64,000 bases of DNA, taken from assembly GCA_963969395.1 (NCBI GenBank), contig OZ017804.1, positions 8,494,001 through 8,558,000 of the forward strand, given 5' to 3'. The notes beneath the pieces are model-generated. The model was not told the DNA's origin. It saw only the letters and a program-made list of their open reading frames with translations, and did no database searches. The translations under genes were made by a program, and so were the position numbers. Shown here piece by piece: positions 33,842 to 45,800 of the stretch (its first letter is position 1; each line of letters starts with the position of its first letter). This DNA comes from Pseudoscleropodium purum. Taxonomy: Eukaryota; Streptophyta; Bryopsida; Hypnales; Brachytheciaceae.

Positions 33842-35482
33842 AGGTACATTTTTCTTTCTTCAATGTATTAGTAGTGTACAGTAAGGAATACTTCATTTAC
33901 AAATTGTTGATCTGAGGCATTCTAATTTTAATTGCAAAGCATAAAAAGAAATTGAAATTTTTTGTCTTACATAATTAACATACAATTCTTACACAATCCT
34001 AGTCAAGCATACCAAATTTCCATTTAAAAAAGCAAAATTCCATTTTTGGTGAATTTTTTAAGACAATCTTCATGGTTTTACATAATATTTTATTAAAAAC
34101 AATTGATGACAAATTTTTTAATTTGATTTAATAGACATGTAAGGAACATCTATACATACATCTTTTATATGAAAAAAAATACCCCATTAAGTAACAAAAA
34201 TATGAGTAAGGAAGAGTTAAATGTAAGGTGTCAAATGACTAAAATAGATATCTTTATATTTTAACAAGATTTTGCTATTTAACCTTCATATTGTAAATAA
34301 TTTTTAAAATTTCAACATGATGTTATAATTACTTTGGCAAAATCTTGTTAAAATATAAAGATGTCTATTTCACAAATTTTAGTCATATGACACCTCACAT
34401 TTAACTCTTCTTTACTCATATTTTTGTTACTTAATAGGGTGTTTTTTTCATATGAAAGATGTGCATATAGATGTTCCCTACATATCTATGCAATCAGGTT
34501 AAAAAAATTTGTCATCAATTATTTTTAATAAAATATTATGTAAACCCCTGAAAATTGACTTTAAAAATTCATCAAAAATGAAGTTTTGCTTTTTTGAAAC
34601 GGAAATTTGGTATGCTTGATTGGGATTGCATAAAAAATATTCTAAAAATATTTTTATAAAAAATATGCCAATTATACTACACATTATATATATATATATA
34701 AAACTGAATGCCTCATATTGGCAATTTGTAAAATGAAGTAGGCCTTACTGTACATTTCAAGAGGTGGTCACTTTTAGTGACCACTGCATTTCAACTTCAA
34801 AAATTTGTAACTAATTCCACAAAGGTCCAAAAAATATGAAACAACTTGGGTTAGATGCCATTTCCATTTTTCTTCCTCTGAAAATTTGATGAAAATGGTT
34901 TCAAAGAGTTTAGCTCCCCCATAGGCAATCAGTCTTAAATGGTTGCTTTATGAGCAGACTACCCTAACTTATCTGTCCGTCTGCACACCCATGGCTCTCA
35001 ATTGCCATCACGTCGGGTACACTCCGCCACATCAGAAACACCCCCACTTTTATGTTTTCCATGAAGCCCTGGACCCGGACCCAAAGTTCCGTCCATGATG
35101 GTCCATGGGGTCGCCTTTGGGTATGTTAAAGTTGGACCGAGAGGGGTCTGAGAGGGTCCAAGACTGACCCCCCCGTGCTGCCAGTCTCTGCAATGACAAC
35201 AGCTTGCTGTTAACGGCTTCGTACGAGTTTAAGGTAGTGTGCTGTTGAAGTAACCTTTTAAGAACTGATTGCATTTTGGGGGAAGCTAAACTCCTTAAAA
35301 CGATTTTCAGAAAATTTTCGTAGGAAGAAAAATGGAATTGGCATCTAACGCAAGTCGTTTCATATTTTTTGGACCTTCTTGAAATTAGTTACGAATTTTT
35401 GAAGTTGAAAACCAGTGGTCACTGAAAGCGACCTCCTCCTGAAATGTACACTTCTAGTACATTGAAGAAAGCAAATGTACCG
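33842..35482. mobile_element. Family F foldback element, left arm split by an insertion
   Basis: The left arm is 33842-33878 plus 34751-34926 and the right arm is 35272-35482. They are inverted repeats of about 210 bases (TTTCTTTCTTCAATGTA, TCAACTTCAAAAATT, TCCAAAAAATATGAAAC, TTAGATGCCA). The 345-bp middle is GC-richer, and a 74-codon frame within it and the right arm (35050-35274, minus) shows no motif. Long terminal inverted repeats fit a foldback or Mutator-like element. Single-arm relatives occur at 2040-2292 and 27912-28143. Confidence 0.7.
33879..34750. mobile_element. 872-bp near-palindromic, TA-flanked element (mariner-like ends)
   Basis: Starts CAGTAAGG and ends CCTTACTG, with TA on both sides (33877-33878 and 34751-34752). 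The right arm of the host foldback keeps the empty site (GTGTACATTTC), so this is an insertion with TA duplication, as for Tc1/mariner. Almost the whole element is an inverted repeat. Arms of roughly 400 bases share ACTTCATTT, TCAAGCATACCAAATTTCC, ACATAATATTTTATTAAAAA, TTGATGACAAATTTTTT and, nearest the centre, CTTTATATTTTAACAAGATT, around a short AT-rich spacer near 34290-34330. The right arm has gained a (TA)n run at about 34686-34700. Transcripts would form a long hairpin. Confidence 0.85.
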
Positions 35483-36118
35483 TTGTGTTAGAGGTTGCTT
35501 TTAGAACCTGTGCACTTTTAGAACCTCCTACCTTGCACCCTGACATTCCCCGGTGTCCGTTGTTGGGTGGGTTCACGCAAGGCTTGTGTATGAGACAAAA
35601 GGCTCCAGGTGTAAGTAAGTTAGGCTCAATCACACAACTGAAATGCATCATCACTGGCATACCAGAACTGAAGAAAAATAAAATTGAAAAAAGGGGACTA
35701 AAGAAGAAGGACAGAAGAAGAAGAATTTCAGCAAAAGCCTGCAAGGGGGGGAGATGAACAAGGAGTCCGTTGGTTGATGGTGTGGGTACGTTTGAGTTTT
35801 AAGGAATTAGACCACGTGGACCTATATTTTGAGAGGATTGACGGTGTCCTTGTTGAGAGCATGAAAAAAAAAAGGAAACTTTGACCACGACCGCTAAGAT
35901 AATTCACACATGTGCACATGCATGGTTATATCTTATGAAGCCTTTGGATAAACATATATTGAACATTTTGTGAGTAGAGTGCTAGACTTTGATGTTGATG
36001 AGAATCTTGATCGTGCACACAAAGGTATCTATGCATTCGTAAATTGAAAGATATCTTATTTTGCCTATAAAGATATCAAAGTTGGATAGTAAAGATATCT
36101 CTAATTTTGCCTTTTTAA
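35483..36118. other. Spacer, no gene recognised
   Basis: A 90-codon frame (35485-35757) ends in a purine-rich, Lys/Arg-coding stretch. It has no relation to the basic ORFs at 49-58 kb and begins in repeat sequence, so it is not called. Confidence 0.4.
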
Positions 36119-37089
36119 CTCCTCAAGGTTGGAAACTATGTTTTCATCAAAAACACACTCCAAAACTATCATTTCTAATGCAAGTATCAAATTTATAAAG
36201 AAAATAATTTTGGACACATGTAAGCATAGGATCTTGTAGTATGCTAGTTTGAAAAGATGTGGAAAAATTTCAAAAATTCCCACCTTGTAGATTGTGAGAT
36301 ATTAGTGTTTGAATTGACAAAAATCCTTTTAGGGGCCGTGCAAAAAATTAGGTAGTTGCACTTTACAAGGTTACATTTGTATGAATAAATGTCCAAAATG
36401 GTGGTAACTCTTTGGATTTATTCTTCAAGGCAAGTTGGCTATATGCTTGGAAATTTTTTAGATCATTTGGAACTATACAACATACAGGACAAAAATTAGT
36501 AAATAGAAAGAACTAGAGAATGATTCAAAACACTAAATTGTTAAGAATTTAATTATAAAATTGAAAATTGCCAATCCCAATGCTACTGATGTAGTAATAC
36601 AAAAATCTTAATCATATGCTTTTATTGTTTTTCAAAAGATCTTGAAAATTGAGTTAATTAAAGGACTCCAAAGTTTATTTTAGAGTAGGGAGTCCATAAT
36701 TCCTTGCAAACTAGAACACCTCATAACTTTCATCTCATAAATCAAAATGGAATGATTCAAAGCTTGCCATGTATAAATAAATTTAAAATACCAATTTCAA
36801 ATTTTTATCTTTGAAAAAAATGATTTTTTAAGAATTTTTTGGTTGCGTGCAAAGCATTAAAAATCATATATCATGCAATAACTTTTGAACCATGCAATCA
36901 AAAAGTTATGAAAATTGGTGGGTCTTAAAGCTACTCTGTGGAACATGTTTTATGAAAATTGGTGGGTCTTAAAGCTACTCTGTGGAACATGTTGTATGAA
37001 AATTTCAAGAAAAGAAAACAAATATTTTATTCCTAGTGAGATGTCCAAAATCACTATGTTATCAAAAATGCAATTTGGTCCTTTAAGGG
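36119..37089 (+). mobile_element. Family A element, copy A3 (uninterrupted, TTAA-flanked)
   Basis: TTAA (36115-36118) then CTCCTCAAGG on the left, and CCTTTAAGGG then TTAA (37090-37093) on the right. The 971-bp body is the best reference for A1 and A2 (TGTGGAAAAATTTCAAAAA, ACTCTTTGGATT(T/C)ATTCTTCAA, AATTTAATTATAAAATTGAA). It codes for nothing recognisable. Confidence 0.75.
36908..36995 (+). repeat. 44-bp tandem duplication inside A3
   Basis: Two copies, starting at 36908 and 36952, of a unit that begins ATGAAAATTGGTGGGTCTTA. They differ at one base, which makes this one of the youngest changes in the window. Confidence 0.9.
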
Positions 37090-37429
37090 TTAAAGATTTT
37101 GCCCATATAGATATCTTATTTTGTTGTAAAGATATCTTTTGGGCTCATGTAAGTTTTATTCCTAGGAATGTGATAATTGTGATTGTTGTATCATCTTCTT
37201 TGGTATTTACCCTATTATTTTGGATGGATTCAAATTGAAAAATGTCAACATGATTTCTTTCCCCCAAATGGTCTTCTTAATTACTGAATCAAAAATGTTA
37301 TGATGTTACAATAATATTATGTTTGACAAATTGATAGAACCTTTATTTTTGTGCTCTCTTCCAACTCCACTTCTAGTTTTGAAACATTTGAATAGTATAG
37401 ATTAATGAGTATCTTCTTTAACTTTTATA

Positions 37430-37700
37430 GTTCTTTGACTATTTTTCATGAACAATAAGTATCTACAATTGTCACTTTTTAGTGCATTGAGCATAGTTGA
37501 AATATGAAAACATTTTTCAAACTTTCAACCATACAAATTTGTACTAGAATACTATAGAAATTTGTGGAAAAAAATTCAAACTATTTGAATACAAAGATTG
37601 AGAGATTGTAACATTTGAAGTTATAAATAAATAAATTTTGGGCCATTCCATGAAGGATCAACATAGTTTGACTCAAGTTCTTAGAAAAGGAGGCAACATC
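37430..37700 (+). mobile_element. Decayed family A fragment (A6)
   Basis: Shares TTCTTTGACTATTTTTC, TGTGGAAAAAAATTCAAA and a GAGATTGTAACATTTGAA stretch, in the order of A3's left part. The ends are not preserved. Confidence 0.35.
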
Positions 37701-38697
37701 CAACTTTCAGAACTTGGAAAAATTAAGTTTAAAATCAAACTTCATATATTATTTTTTCATAGAGGTTCAATGATTGCCCGCATAACCAAATTCCTAATAT
37801 TTTTATTGCACTAATTACTTAGGAATGAATAAAATTAATTGATCCTTTCTACAAGAAAACAAAATTCAATTTTGAGAAATTAAAATTTTTAAGTGACCCA
37901 AAGTTGAGAAAAATAAAATATTGGTATAAATCTCTACTAAAAAAACTTATTTATTTACAAATTATCTTGTTGAAAAGCTAAAAGGAACCCCACTCTATAT
38001 AAAAGCTTTAAAAATTGTTTTTACAAAGTTGCAAATTAAAGGCCATTTACATTATTAAAAGGCTTCAAAGATTGAATTGGTAATGGAAACAATCTTATAG
38101 AAATCACCAATGTCCATTTACTATAATGGTAGATTCAACTATATGGACATGATTTATTAGCAACTTTTGCTTGAAAGTCATCACTAAATTATTATTCTAA
38201 TTTGTATTTTATAGTGCATCTTAATATTTTTGGAAATTTAAACTACCTAAAAGCTCTTTTGGAGTTGAATTCATTCTTCTTTCATATATTCTTTGCAAAT
38301 TGTCGAAGACATGTTTTTGTACAAAATGAACAAATTTTACTTACAATCATAGTATACATGCATTGTAATTATACTAGATGATAAAAATTAGATTGAACTT
38401 TGCCAACAAATTTCATGTACAAGTATAATATTAGTGCATTGAAACTATGTTTGGCAATAGAATTAGATGAAGATAATGTTCAAAACATATTTCAGTAAGT
38501 GTTTTGGTTGTTAGAATATATTTGGTAGAATATCCTAAACTTTATTAATTTTATACCCTGGATGATTTTTAAAATTTTGTTTATAATATATAAACAAAAA
38601 TATCCTTTCAACATTCAACTTTACAAAGGAAGTAGAAATGCATGTTTTTATTTGTGGCCTTCATATATTTCATAATATTATTTGGTAATGCGGTTCG
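37701..38697. other. AT-rich spacer, no gene seen
   Basis: No ORF or repeat copy recognised. Confidence 0.5.
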
Positions 38698-38975
38698 GAT
38701 GTCATTTGAGTCCATGCAGAAAGGAGAATTTAAATTGCCCCCTTTTTCAATTGATTAGAACTTGTGATGTCATTTGAATCCATACAAAGAAGAAAATTCT
38801 AATTGACCCCTAGTTCAATATAGATTAGAATTAGTCCAATTTGTCTTCTTCAAGTGAATTCTAATTGACCCCTATTTCAATATAGATTAGAACTAGTCCA
38901 ACTTGTCTTCTTCAAGTGAATTGACCCCTATTTCAATATAGATCAGGACTTGTTCAACTTCTCTTCTTCAAGTGT
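38698..38975 (+). repeat. Compound tandem repeat, about 55-67 bp units
   Basis: GATGTCATTTGA(G/A)TCCAT(G/A)CA occurs twice (about 38698 and 38767). Then AATTGACCCCTA(G/T)TTCAATATAG with AGTCCAA(T/C)TTGTCTTCTTCAA repeats about three times up to 38975. The last unit is shortened. Non-coding. Confidence 0.75.
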
Positions 38976-40774
38976 ATTAACCTTTGAAGGATAAATCTAC
39001 CTAAGAAACATAATTTTAGGGTCAAACTTGAATTTCACATAGTTCTTGATATTAAATATCTTGAAACTTGACAAAGAAAATATAGTTCCAATAATCCACT
39101 TTTCATTCTTTTTTCTTTTTTTTCCAAAATTATTAAAAATTATAATTTTTGTGACACTTTGGAGGTAGAGTTCTGAAAGTTAAAAAATACCCCAGTTCCG
39201 AACTTTTCTACAAAAGTTTGAAATACAAAATGTGCTCAAACGTAGACAACCAGAAATAGTCTAAATAGTCTTGTCCAACCCGGGAAAATGGACAGTTGGA
39301 AATTCGGTATTTGCCGTAAGTTCATCATCAAAATCAATCCCAACTGTTGTCTCTTGTCATTCATGACGGAATTTTGTTGCTTGAAACGTTTTGTTGCTCC
39401 TGAAGTCGGCCATACACAGGCCTGCCAGGTATTTTTCTCAAACACATGAGACAGCTGACAAGATAATCATGTCCAGGATCTCACGACGGAAGTCCTCACA
39501 AACAGTTTTAAGAGGATTTTCTGCACACTTGAAGAGCAGTTAAAACTGAAATACACCAGGAGCATATATTAGATCGTGGACACTGGCACAAACTTGAGAG
39601 CACTAAGAGAGATACTGCTACAAGTATAAAATCTATCTCACTATTATCGCATCCAAAGGAGCCGAGACAAGCCACAAGGGGCTCAGAGTTTAAGGTTAAG
39701 AGTTTTCTGACACTCAGAATCAGGCGGTAATGGAATTCTCACTCGATGATACACACCTGCTTCTCTCCCACTCCCTACAACAACCTATGATTGTCACTGA
39801 GCTCAGTTCTTCTGACGTTGTAAACCCCCCACCCTACGGACAAAACGACACTATGGTACTTGCAATCCTTAAACCCGCTGTCCCTCAAATTTCAAACCTT
39901 AATATAAAACTCAGCTTCGTACCACCATACTCCCTGGAGTAAGAAAATCAGAGATAATAAGCCAAGTCAAAAGAACGTAATAAACGATGAATAAATAACT
40001 GGCTCCGATTAAAAGCAGACAAAAATTACAAAACAGAAGTACCAGACAGCATTACCATGCTCTCAGTCTTCCCACAGTTTGTTACCAATCATTAACTCCT
40101 AAATCATCAGATAGGTTGATTTGCAATGCTCACAGAAACTATCAACATGCATTCTATAAACTTAGGATTCCGACAAATACATAGGTGCTCAATTTTACAA
40201 TTGTGTGCAACCAGGTGATTAAGACCAGCACTGCACCAGATCGCAAAATCCATTAACATGCGACTGCTTAATGATTCTGTACAAGTGAACTATCTCATGT
40301 TCCACTTGCATGTGCTCTGACATGCAAACGCGAAGAAATTTTCTACCCGCTACCGTTCCCTCGTGCATCAGATCCTCTGGGAAAAAAACTCATTGTCTAC
40401 TGGCTTCTATCCCAAACACACCTACCTGGTTTTCACTGCTAGAGATTGCCACCAAAGCACCTTACAACAGAACCAGATTACTATTTTCAGCTGTACGGCA
40501 ATTACAACTACTCCTGTCAGAAACCTAACAATTTCCGCCTAGTAGCATGCGTCGTAGAATAGGAATTACCTAGATTCAAGCGACGGCAACAAAAGCAGTG
40601 ATGGTTAAGTAGAAAAGGATTAGGTGATACTCAACGTCACTACCAATATCCAAGGTGCAGCACTTGGGGCCATTCCCTCTGCAATAAAACTAAAGGTGTA
40701 ATTGCACAAGCAATTCCTGGAATCTCTGGTTCATTGGGATTATCATGATCGGTTGTCCAAAAAAGAAATTAAGC
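38976..40774. other. Region downstream of SDHAF4; 3' UTR and unassigned gene-like sequence
   Basis: GC rises from about 39230. The part next to 40775 is probably the SDHAF4 3' UTR. The remainder (39.2-40.6 kb) is gene-like in composition, but its frames (39236-39445 minus, 39730-39942 plus, 40310-40528 plus) carry no recognised motif and no consistent splice pattern. A non-coding transcript or an unrecognised gene is possible. Confidence 0.35.
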
Positions 40775-41122
40775 CTAGAAATCGTAACAACGACCGCCTT
40801 TCTCCCAGTCTCCATACCTGGTGGGTTCAGGGCCGTGAGGTCCGCCCACCTCTCCAGTCTCCGTATTAATGTCCAACCCGCCATCGTCCTGGTCATCCTT
40901 CTCGTCTGATGGACGAGAATCTTCGCGACCTTCCATAGTGACCCAGGGACCTTCTCCCTCCCTCTGTTGTTTTCCGTCCACGTCATTTGAGGGTTCTGTT
41001 GAGGCAAATACTTGCGAGTTGCGTAGCCATGGTGCCCTGGATATGGGAGCGACACCGACAGCACTCTTGGATGTCAATGCGCGAGTGAGGGACAACGCGG
41101 TTAGCGTCCTTCGCAGTGCCAT
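40775..41122 (-). CDS. SDHAF4: Succinate dehydrogenase assembly factor 4 (SDHAF4), mitochondrial
   Basis: A single coding exon of 115 aa. The first 35 or so residues ([19 protein letters not shown]...) are Arg/Ser/Leu-rich without acidic residues, a typical mitochondrial presequence. A charged linker of Asp, Glu and Lys follows. The C-terminus, [20 protein letters not shown] then DF, is the family's diagnostic DUF1674 motif and ends the protein as in other eukaryotes. SDHAF4 binds flavinylated SDHA in the matrix and helps join it to SDHB for Complex II; that is family knowledge. An AG acceptor (TTCTGCAG, about 41150) 28 bases before the ATG suggests a 5' UTR intron. Length matches the family. 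Confidence 0.9.
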   Translation of the reverse strand: MALRRTLTALSLTRALTSKSAVGVAPISRAPWLRNSQVFASTEPSNDVDGKQQREGEGPWVTMEGREDSRPSDEKDDQDDGGLDINTETGEVGGPHGPEPTRYGDWEKGGRCYDF

Positions 41123-42818
41123 GGCTGAGGAAATCTAGATGTGTGCACCTGCAGAAGAGCTCAATTCATCACGCAACATGCAGACTGTAAGAGATAAGTA
41201 ACCTACTCTTACAGCAAATATGATGTATACACTCCACCGGATGTGATTTCTGAACTCGAAATTGTTCAATAAGCATAAACCTCCTAGCCTACGTAAGGTG
41301 GAGGATACTCTAACCGTTTAGGGACCTGATCCCGTCTCCCATGCTGAACCGTTACCAATAGAAATTCATCTATCATGCAGTTGGTTAGACTTAATAGGAA
41401 ATGATGAAGCATGACTTGGCTAAAAGTCTACGGCTACTGATCACCGAATGATAAATGGGGTTGTCTACAGTCACTTAGAGAAGTCTACAATGTGATAAGA
41501 AATACGATCTCAACAGATTGACTATTGTACCCAAAGTGATCTCTGCACAGCTCTACACTGATTCCCCCAAACCTTCCTGCAAATGCTAAAATGCTTAAAA
41601 GTGAAGCAAAAAGTATCTCTAATTTTTTCGGCACTAAACAACAGCACTGTAAAAATGATCCGAGTTTTGAAAGAAAAAATCAAATTCATGGACTTTGACA
41701 CAAAATTTTGAACCTGGAAAACTCAAGTATAGAAACCAACCAATTGCAAAAACTTACGTACTCTCAAGAATGAGAATGAATCACAACAGCGAAGCAGTAA
41801 ATATTGCAAGATGATCACCTAAAAGTCTATCCAGCGAAAATTCAAAACAATCGCCGTCCACACATGCCTCGCTTGCACGAACAAAAGTCATCTCCAAACA
41901 CCAAGCTTGCGCTCCATCACCACTCCAAACAATCTAATAACCCAACGTCATGCGCAGGCAACGCACGAACCCCAGCAAGCGGCCCAGACGACTTCCGACT
42001 TCCAGTTCAGGGCATGAAATTCCACTACCATTCAACAAATCCTAAATAGACGCTACAAATACAATAAGGTAAGCAAAAACACGTATCTCTCGCATCCACA
42101 ATCATGTCCAGAATTTAAAACTGGGAATTTAATCACCACTCCAATCGTAACAAGAAAAATCTATCTTGAGCGATCCACATAAAATAACTCCCAAAACAGA
42201 ATACAATCTCACTTGCTCACAATTTCCATGTCCCACTACAACATTAAATTCACTAAAACGTCAAAACCACGATACCTATCACAAATTCTGCTCTCGAAGA
42301 CGCTTCATGGGGCATAATGCGGTCAAGACCCACGAAGTCACCTTAAATTGCACCGATCACACAAATAGCAGTCAAATGAAATCCGTGAGCCCTAATTTTC
42401 ATCTCCCACTACAACAATAAATTCACTAAAACGTCAAAACTACGGACGTATCTCAAATTGAACTCTCGACGACGCTTCATGAGGCATAATTCGATCAATC
42501 CCCACGAAGTAACCCTAAATTGCACCGATCACACAAACAACAGTCAAAATCAAATCCGTGAACCCTAATTTTTGGAGAAGAATTCGGTCGATGAAAGAGG
42601 GAATGGAGATGAGGGCTAGAAATTGGAACCTTGAAGAAAAAATAATTAAGCTGGAGAATTGAAGAGCGTGGGCGTCGCGGAGGATTGCTGTTGCAATGGA
42701 GACGGTGAGTGAAGAGCAACCGTCTGAGTTTCCTCGAGTCTCGCTCATGGGAAGTCGTGGCTTGGTGAAAGGATGACAAGTGGCTGCCAATTTTCTCATC
42801 CATCACGGTCCCATCCAA
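41123..42818 (-). other. Probable SDHAF4 leader intron and first non-coding exon
   Basis: From the acceptor at about 41150 the sequence has intron-like composition up to about 42.6 kb. GC-rich, exon-like sequence then lies at about 42580-42800, beyond which AT content jumps. Overlapping frames at 42495-42818 start near this border but show no motif, so they are not called. The exact first exon cannot be placed. Confidence 0.4.
42226..42575. repeat. Tandem duplication (about 176 bp x2) in the SDHAF4 leader region
   Basis: Both copies contain CCCACTACAACA(A)TAAATTCAC, ACGCTTCATG(G/A)GGCATAAT, CCCACGAAGT and TAAATTGCACCGATCACACA followed by AATCCGTGA(G/A)CCCTAAT. Identity is high, so this duplication is fairly recent. 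Confidence 0.85.
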
Positions 42819-45800
42819 TCTTTTTTGAAATTTAACGCCCCAATCTTTATTGGAATTTCGCTTAATTTTGGCTTATATGTTGTTCATAAAATTATATTTG
42901 AGATATTGGGTAAGAATTCATTGAGGTTCATGTGGAATTTTCTATCAATGTGAAAAGGTAGTTAGTGTCTCTTTTGAACCCATTGTCATTGTCATTGTGA
43001 GAAATTGTGGCTTTATGATAAATTCATACATGAAAAATAGATGGGGTATTCAAGTCATTAAACCATTAGTGGTTAAATTTTCTACTTTTTTAGAAAGGGG
43101 TATACATTTCAATTGGTGCATAGTTAAAAAAATGAAACAGATGCTTGAGACTAACATCTCCCTATTCCATATTTGTATTTGTGTGATATCAATTTGGCTT
43201 ACAAACCATATCGGATATTTGTATCTATTTGACGTATCCATATTTCCATTTTCCTGTTTGTATTCCATATTTGTATTTCAAAATATGTATTCTATATTTA
43301 TATTCTATGTTGGTATTCTATGTTTGTATCTATATTTATGTTCTATATTACATTTAGTATCCTATAGCACTAATGGCCAAGAGCAATTCTTATGACGGCA
43401 ATTGACAGTGATCAATAATAATCAATGGCAATAGTTTACTTTTTTAATTGCAAATCAATGGCATTAGAGAAGGGTGGGAATTTTTTTGTAATGGAATCAA
43501 TGGCTTTGGATTTTTCCAAGATGTGGGGGGAGAGAGAAATTAAAATAGGAAGACATGTTTGCCTCTTTTTGCCTCATCACCATTGTGTCATTGTCATTGT
43601 AAGCTTTGTAGAGAGTTTGGGTTAGGGTTAATCAAATCTCATACCTTATGTTTACAATGATCAATGAATATCTCTATTATTTATTTCAATTTTATCAAGT
43701 TGATCATGAAGAAAGTGTGGTTTGTAAAGATTCAAGTACTACAATACTTTACTTGGATGGGAAGTAATTTGGATATAAGATATATAACATATTTTCAATA
43801 CATTTTCAAAACATTTCCAAAACACCTAATATACAGATTTAAGAGCTCTTAAGGTCTAAACTTCAAGCATACAAATAAAGATTTGAATGTGATTTTAATT
43901 GGACTTAAATTACCTTAACTTTTATTAAATCTTGTTGGCGATTAAAAAATGATTGTGACATATGTTAACATATATTTTTTGGATATTATGTGAATAGCCT
44001 TTCAAAATATGAAATATGGCTTTTTAAAATGTTGATTATATGCATGTTTAAAATCAACACTTGGATTTTTATTCAAAATGTGAAATTCCTAGACAAAAAT
44101 TTGTAAGAATTTGGCTAATAGAAAAAATTACAATCAATTGGACTTTTTCAATCATCCTATTGTTGTTATGTCTATAAATTTTGTTCTAAGTAATTATTAA
44201 GTCCAATAATAATTAGATCGTAGTGCTTGGCGTTATTCAAAGCAATAGTTGTTTATAAATGAATCCCTCAAATGCTAATCTTGTTGCATTTATAAATGCT
44301 TCGTCAATTGGGTTTAATAAATATGTTCTATCCTTGAAGAAATCTTAGGCAACTTGGGGTCTTCATAACCTTCAACAAATATTGAATTTCTTTGTCTAAC
44401 AAATTGTCTCTATTAGCCTTCGTCTTTAAATAGTTGACAATTTGCTACATTGAAAAAATTGAATTCAATAAAATTTGTAAGTCATTTGCCAAATGACTCG
44501 TATTATGTATTGAATAAAGAGAGCTATGCTTGCTACAAAGAGAATGCAAGCTAACAATATTTCAATTTTTTTCCAATCCATTCTAGCAAATATTAGATTT
44601 GTTCTTAATTGAACAATACATTAGATAGCACTAATTAATTTGAAATTAATAGTTTATGAAAAAAAATGCCTTCTTTGTAAATGCTCTTCAATTCAAAAGT
44701 ATCAAAGTCAAGGTTTAAACAATATTACATAAGTATTATATTTATATAAAAAAATATTTCATATATATTTCAATATTTGGACACATTATAATGAGTTGTA
44801 AGTCTTTAAAGTTTTATATTGGTAAAAAAGATTTTTCGTTTATTTTTATTTATAAAATATTATTATTTATATTAATAGAATTTTCAAAGATTTTTTACTT
44901 TAAAGAACCACTTGAATTCAAAGACCATTAACCCACAAAGGAATAGATCTATTTACCACATGGGCAAACAACATGTTTGAGCTAAATTTGGCCTTTCATA
45001 TTCAAATATCAATCCTATATTTTAATTATTTAGACTATGATTTGTATATTATTATGAAAATTTTCAATTTGTTTTGTGAAAAATTATCATTGTTATAACT
45101 TTAAAAGCAAAAAATAAAAACAAATAAGTAAAAATAGAAAAAATAGCTCAATCAATTCAAAAAAATTTCAAGAAGTAAAAATAGTAATGGAGATTAGTGT
45201 AAAATTTTTTCAATTAGTTATTTAATTTTTACATACAAAAAGAACTTGATAAAGACCTTGAAGTCAAATTCTACTATCAAACTAAATTTATACATTACAT
45301 ATACTTGAGATATAAAATTTTAATAATTTTTGCTAGTGAAATTTTGTTATCCTTGATATTGAAAAAAAATTGATAGAAAAATAGTCATATGTACATATAT
45401 AATCATCTTTGCTATAAATGGGGTTTGAAAATGAGTTTTGGAAGGGATTATGATTATTTCTAAATTGAAGTAGAGGAACTTATTACTAATAATTTAAGCA
45501 TTGTAATTATTTTTGGATTATTGCAATTGAATCTAAATTATAAAATTAAATTTGTTATTGTTATTGTACTACTCAAGATATATAACTTGTCAATAAGACT
45601 AATTATAGGGAGTAAGTGCTATGATTATCTACAATTTATTATAATTGTTAGCAATTTCAAAGTAATTAAAAGAAAAGTATGTCAAATTTTTAATATTTGG
45701 CTAAACTATTTGTAATACAAGGATCATGTGAAACCTGAGAAGACTACAAAAATATAATCTTTTTGCATAAATAGAGGGATTGCAATTGTTTTTACATTAG

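Noticed and set aside
35485..35757. 90-codon ORF with a basic C-terminus as a fourth basic-protein gene
   Set aside because: It starts in dispersed repeat sequence, has the basic part at the wrong end, and lacks the shared motifs and the CTATAG spacing.
42495..42818. 107-codon ORF at the start of the SDHAF4 leader
   Set aside because: It overlaps another frame of similar length and a duplicated non-coding block, and has no recognised motif; more likely a non-coding first exon.
42997..43395. 132-codon hydrophobic ORF that looks like a membrane protein
   Set aside because: It runs across an AT minisatellite of TATTCCATATTTGTAT-like units; the hydrophobicity follows from the repeat.
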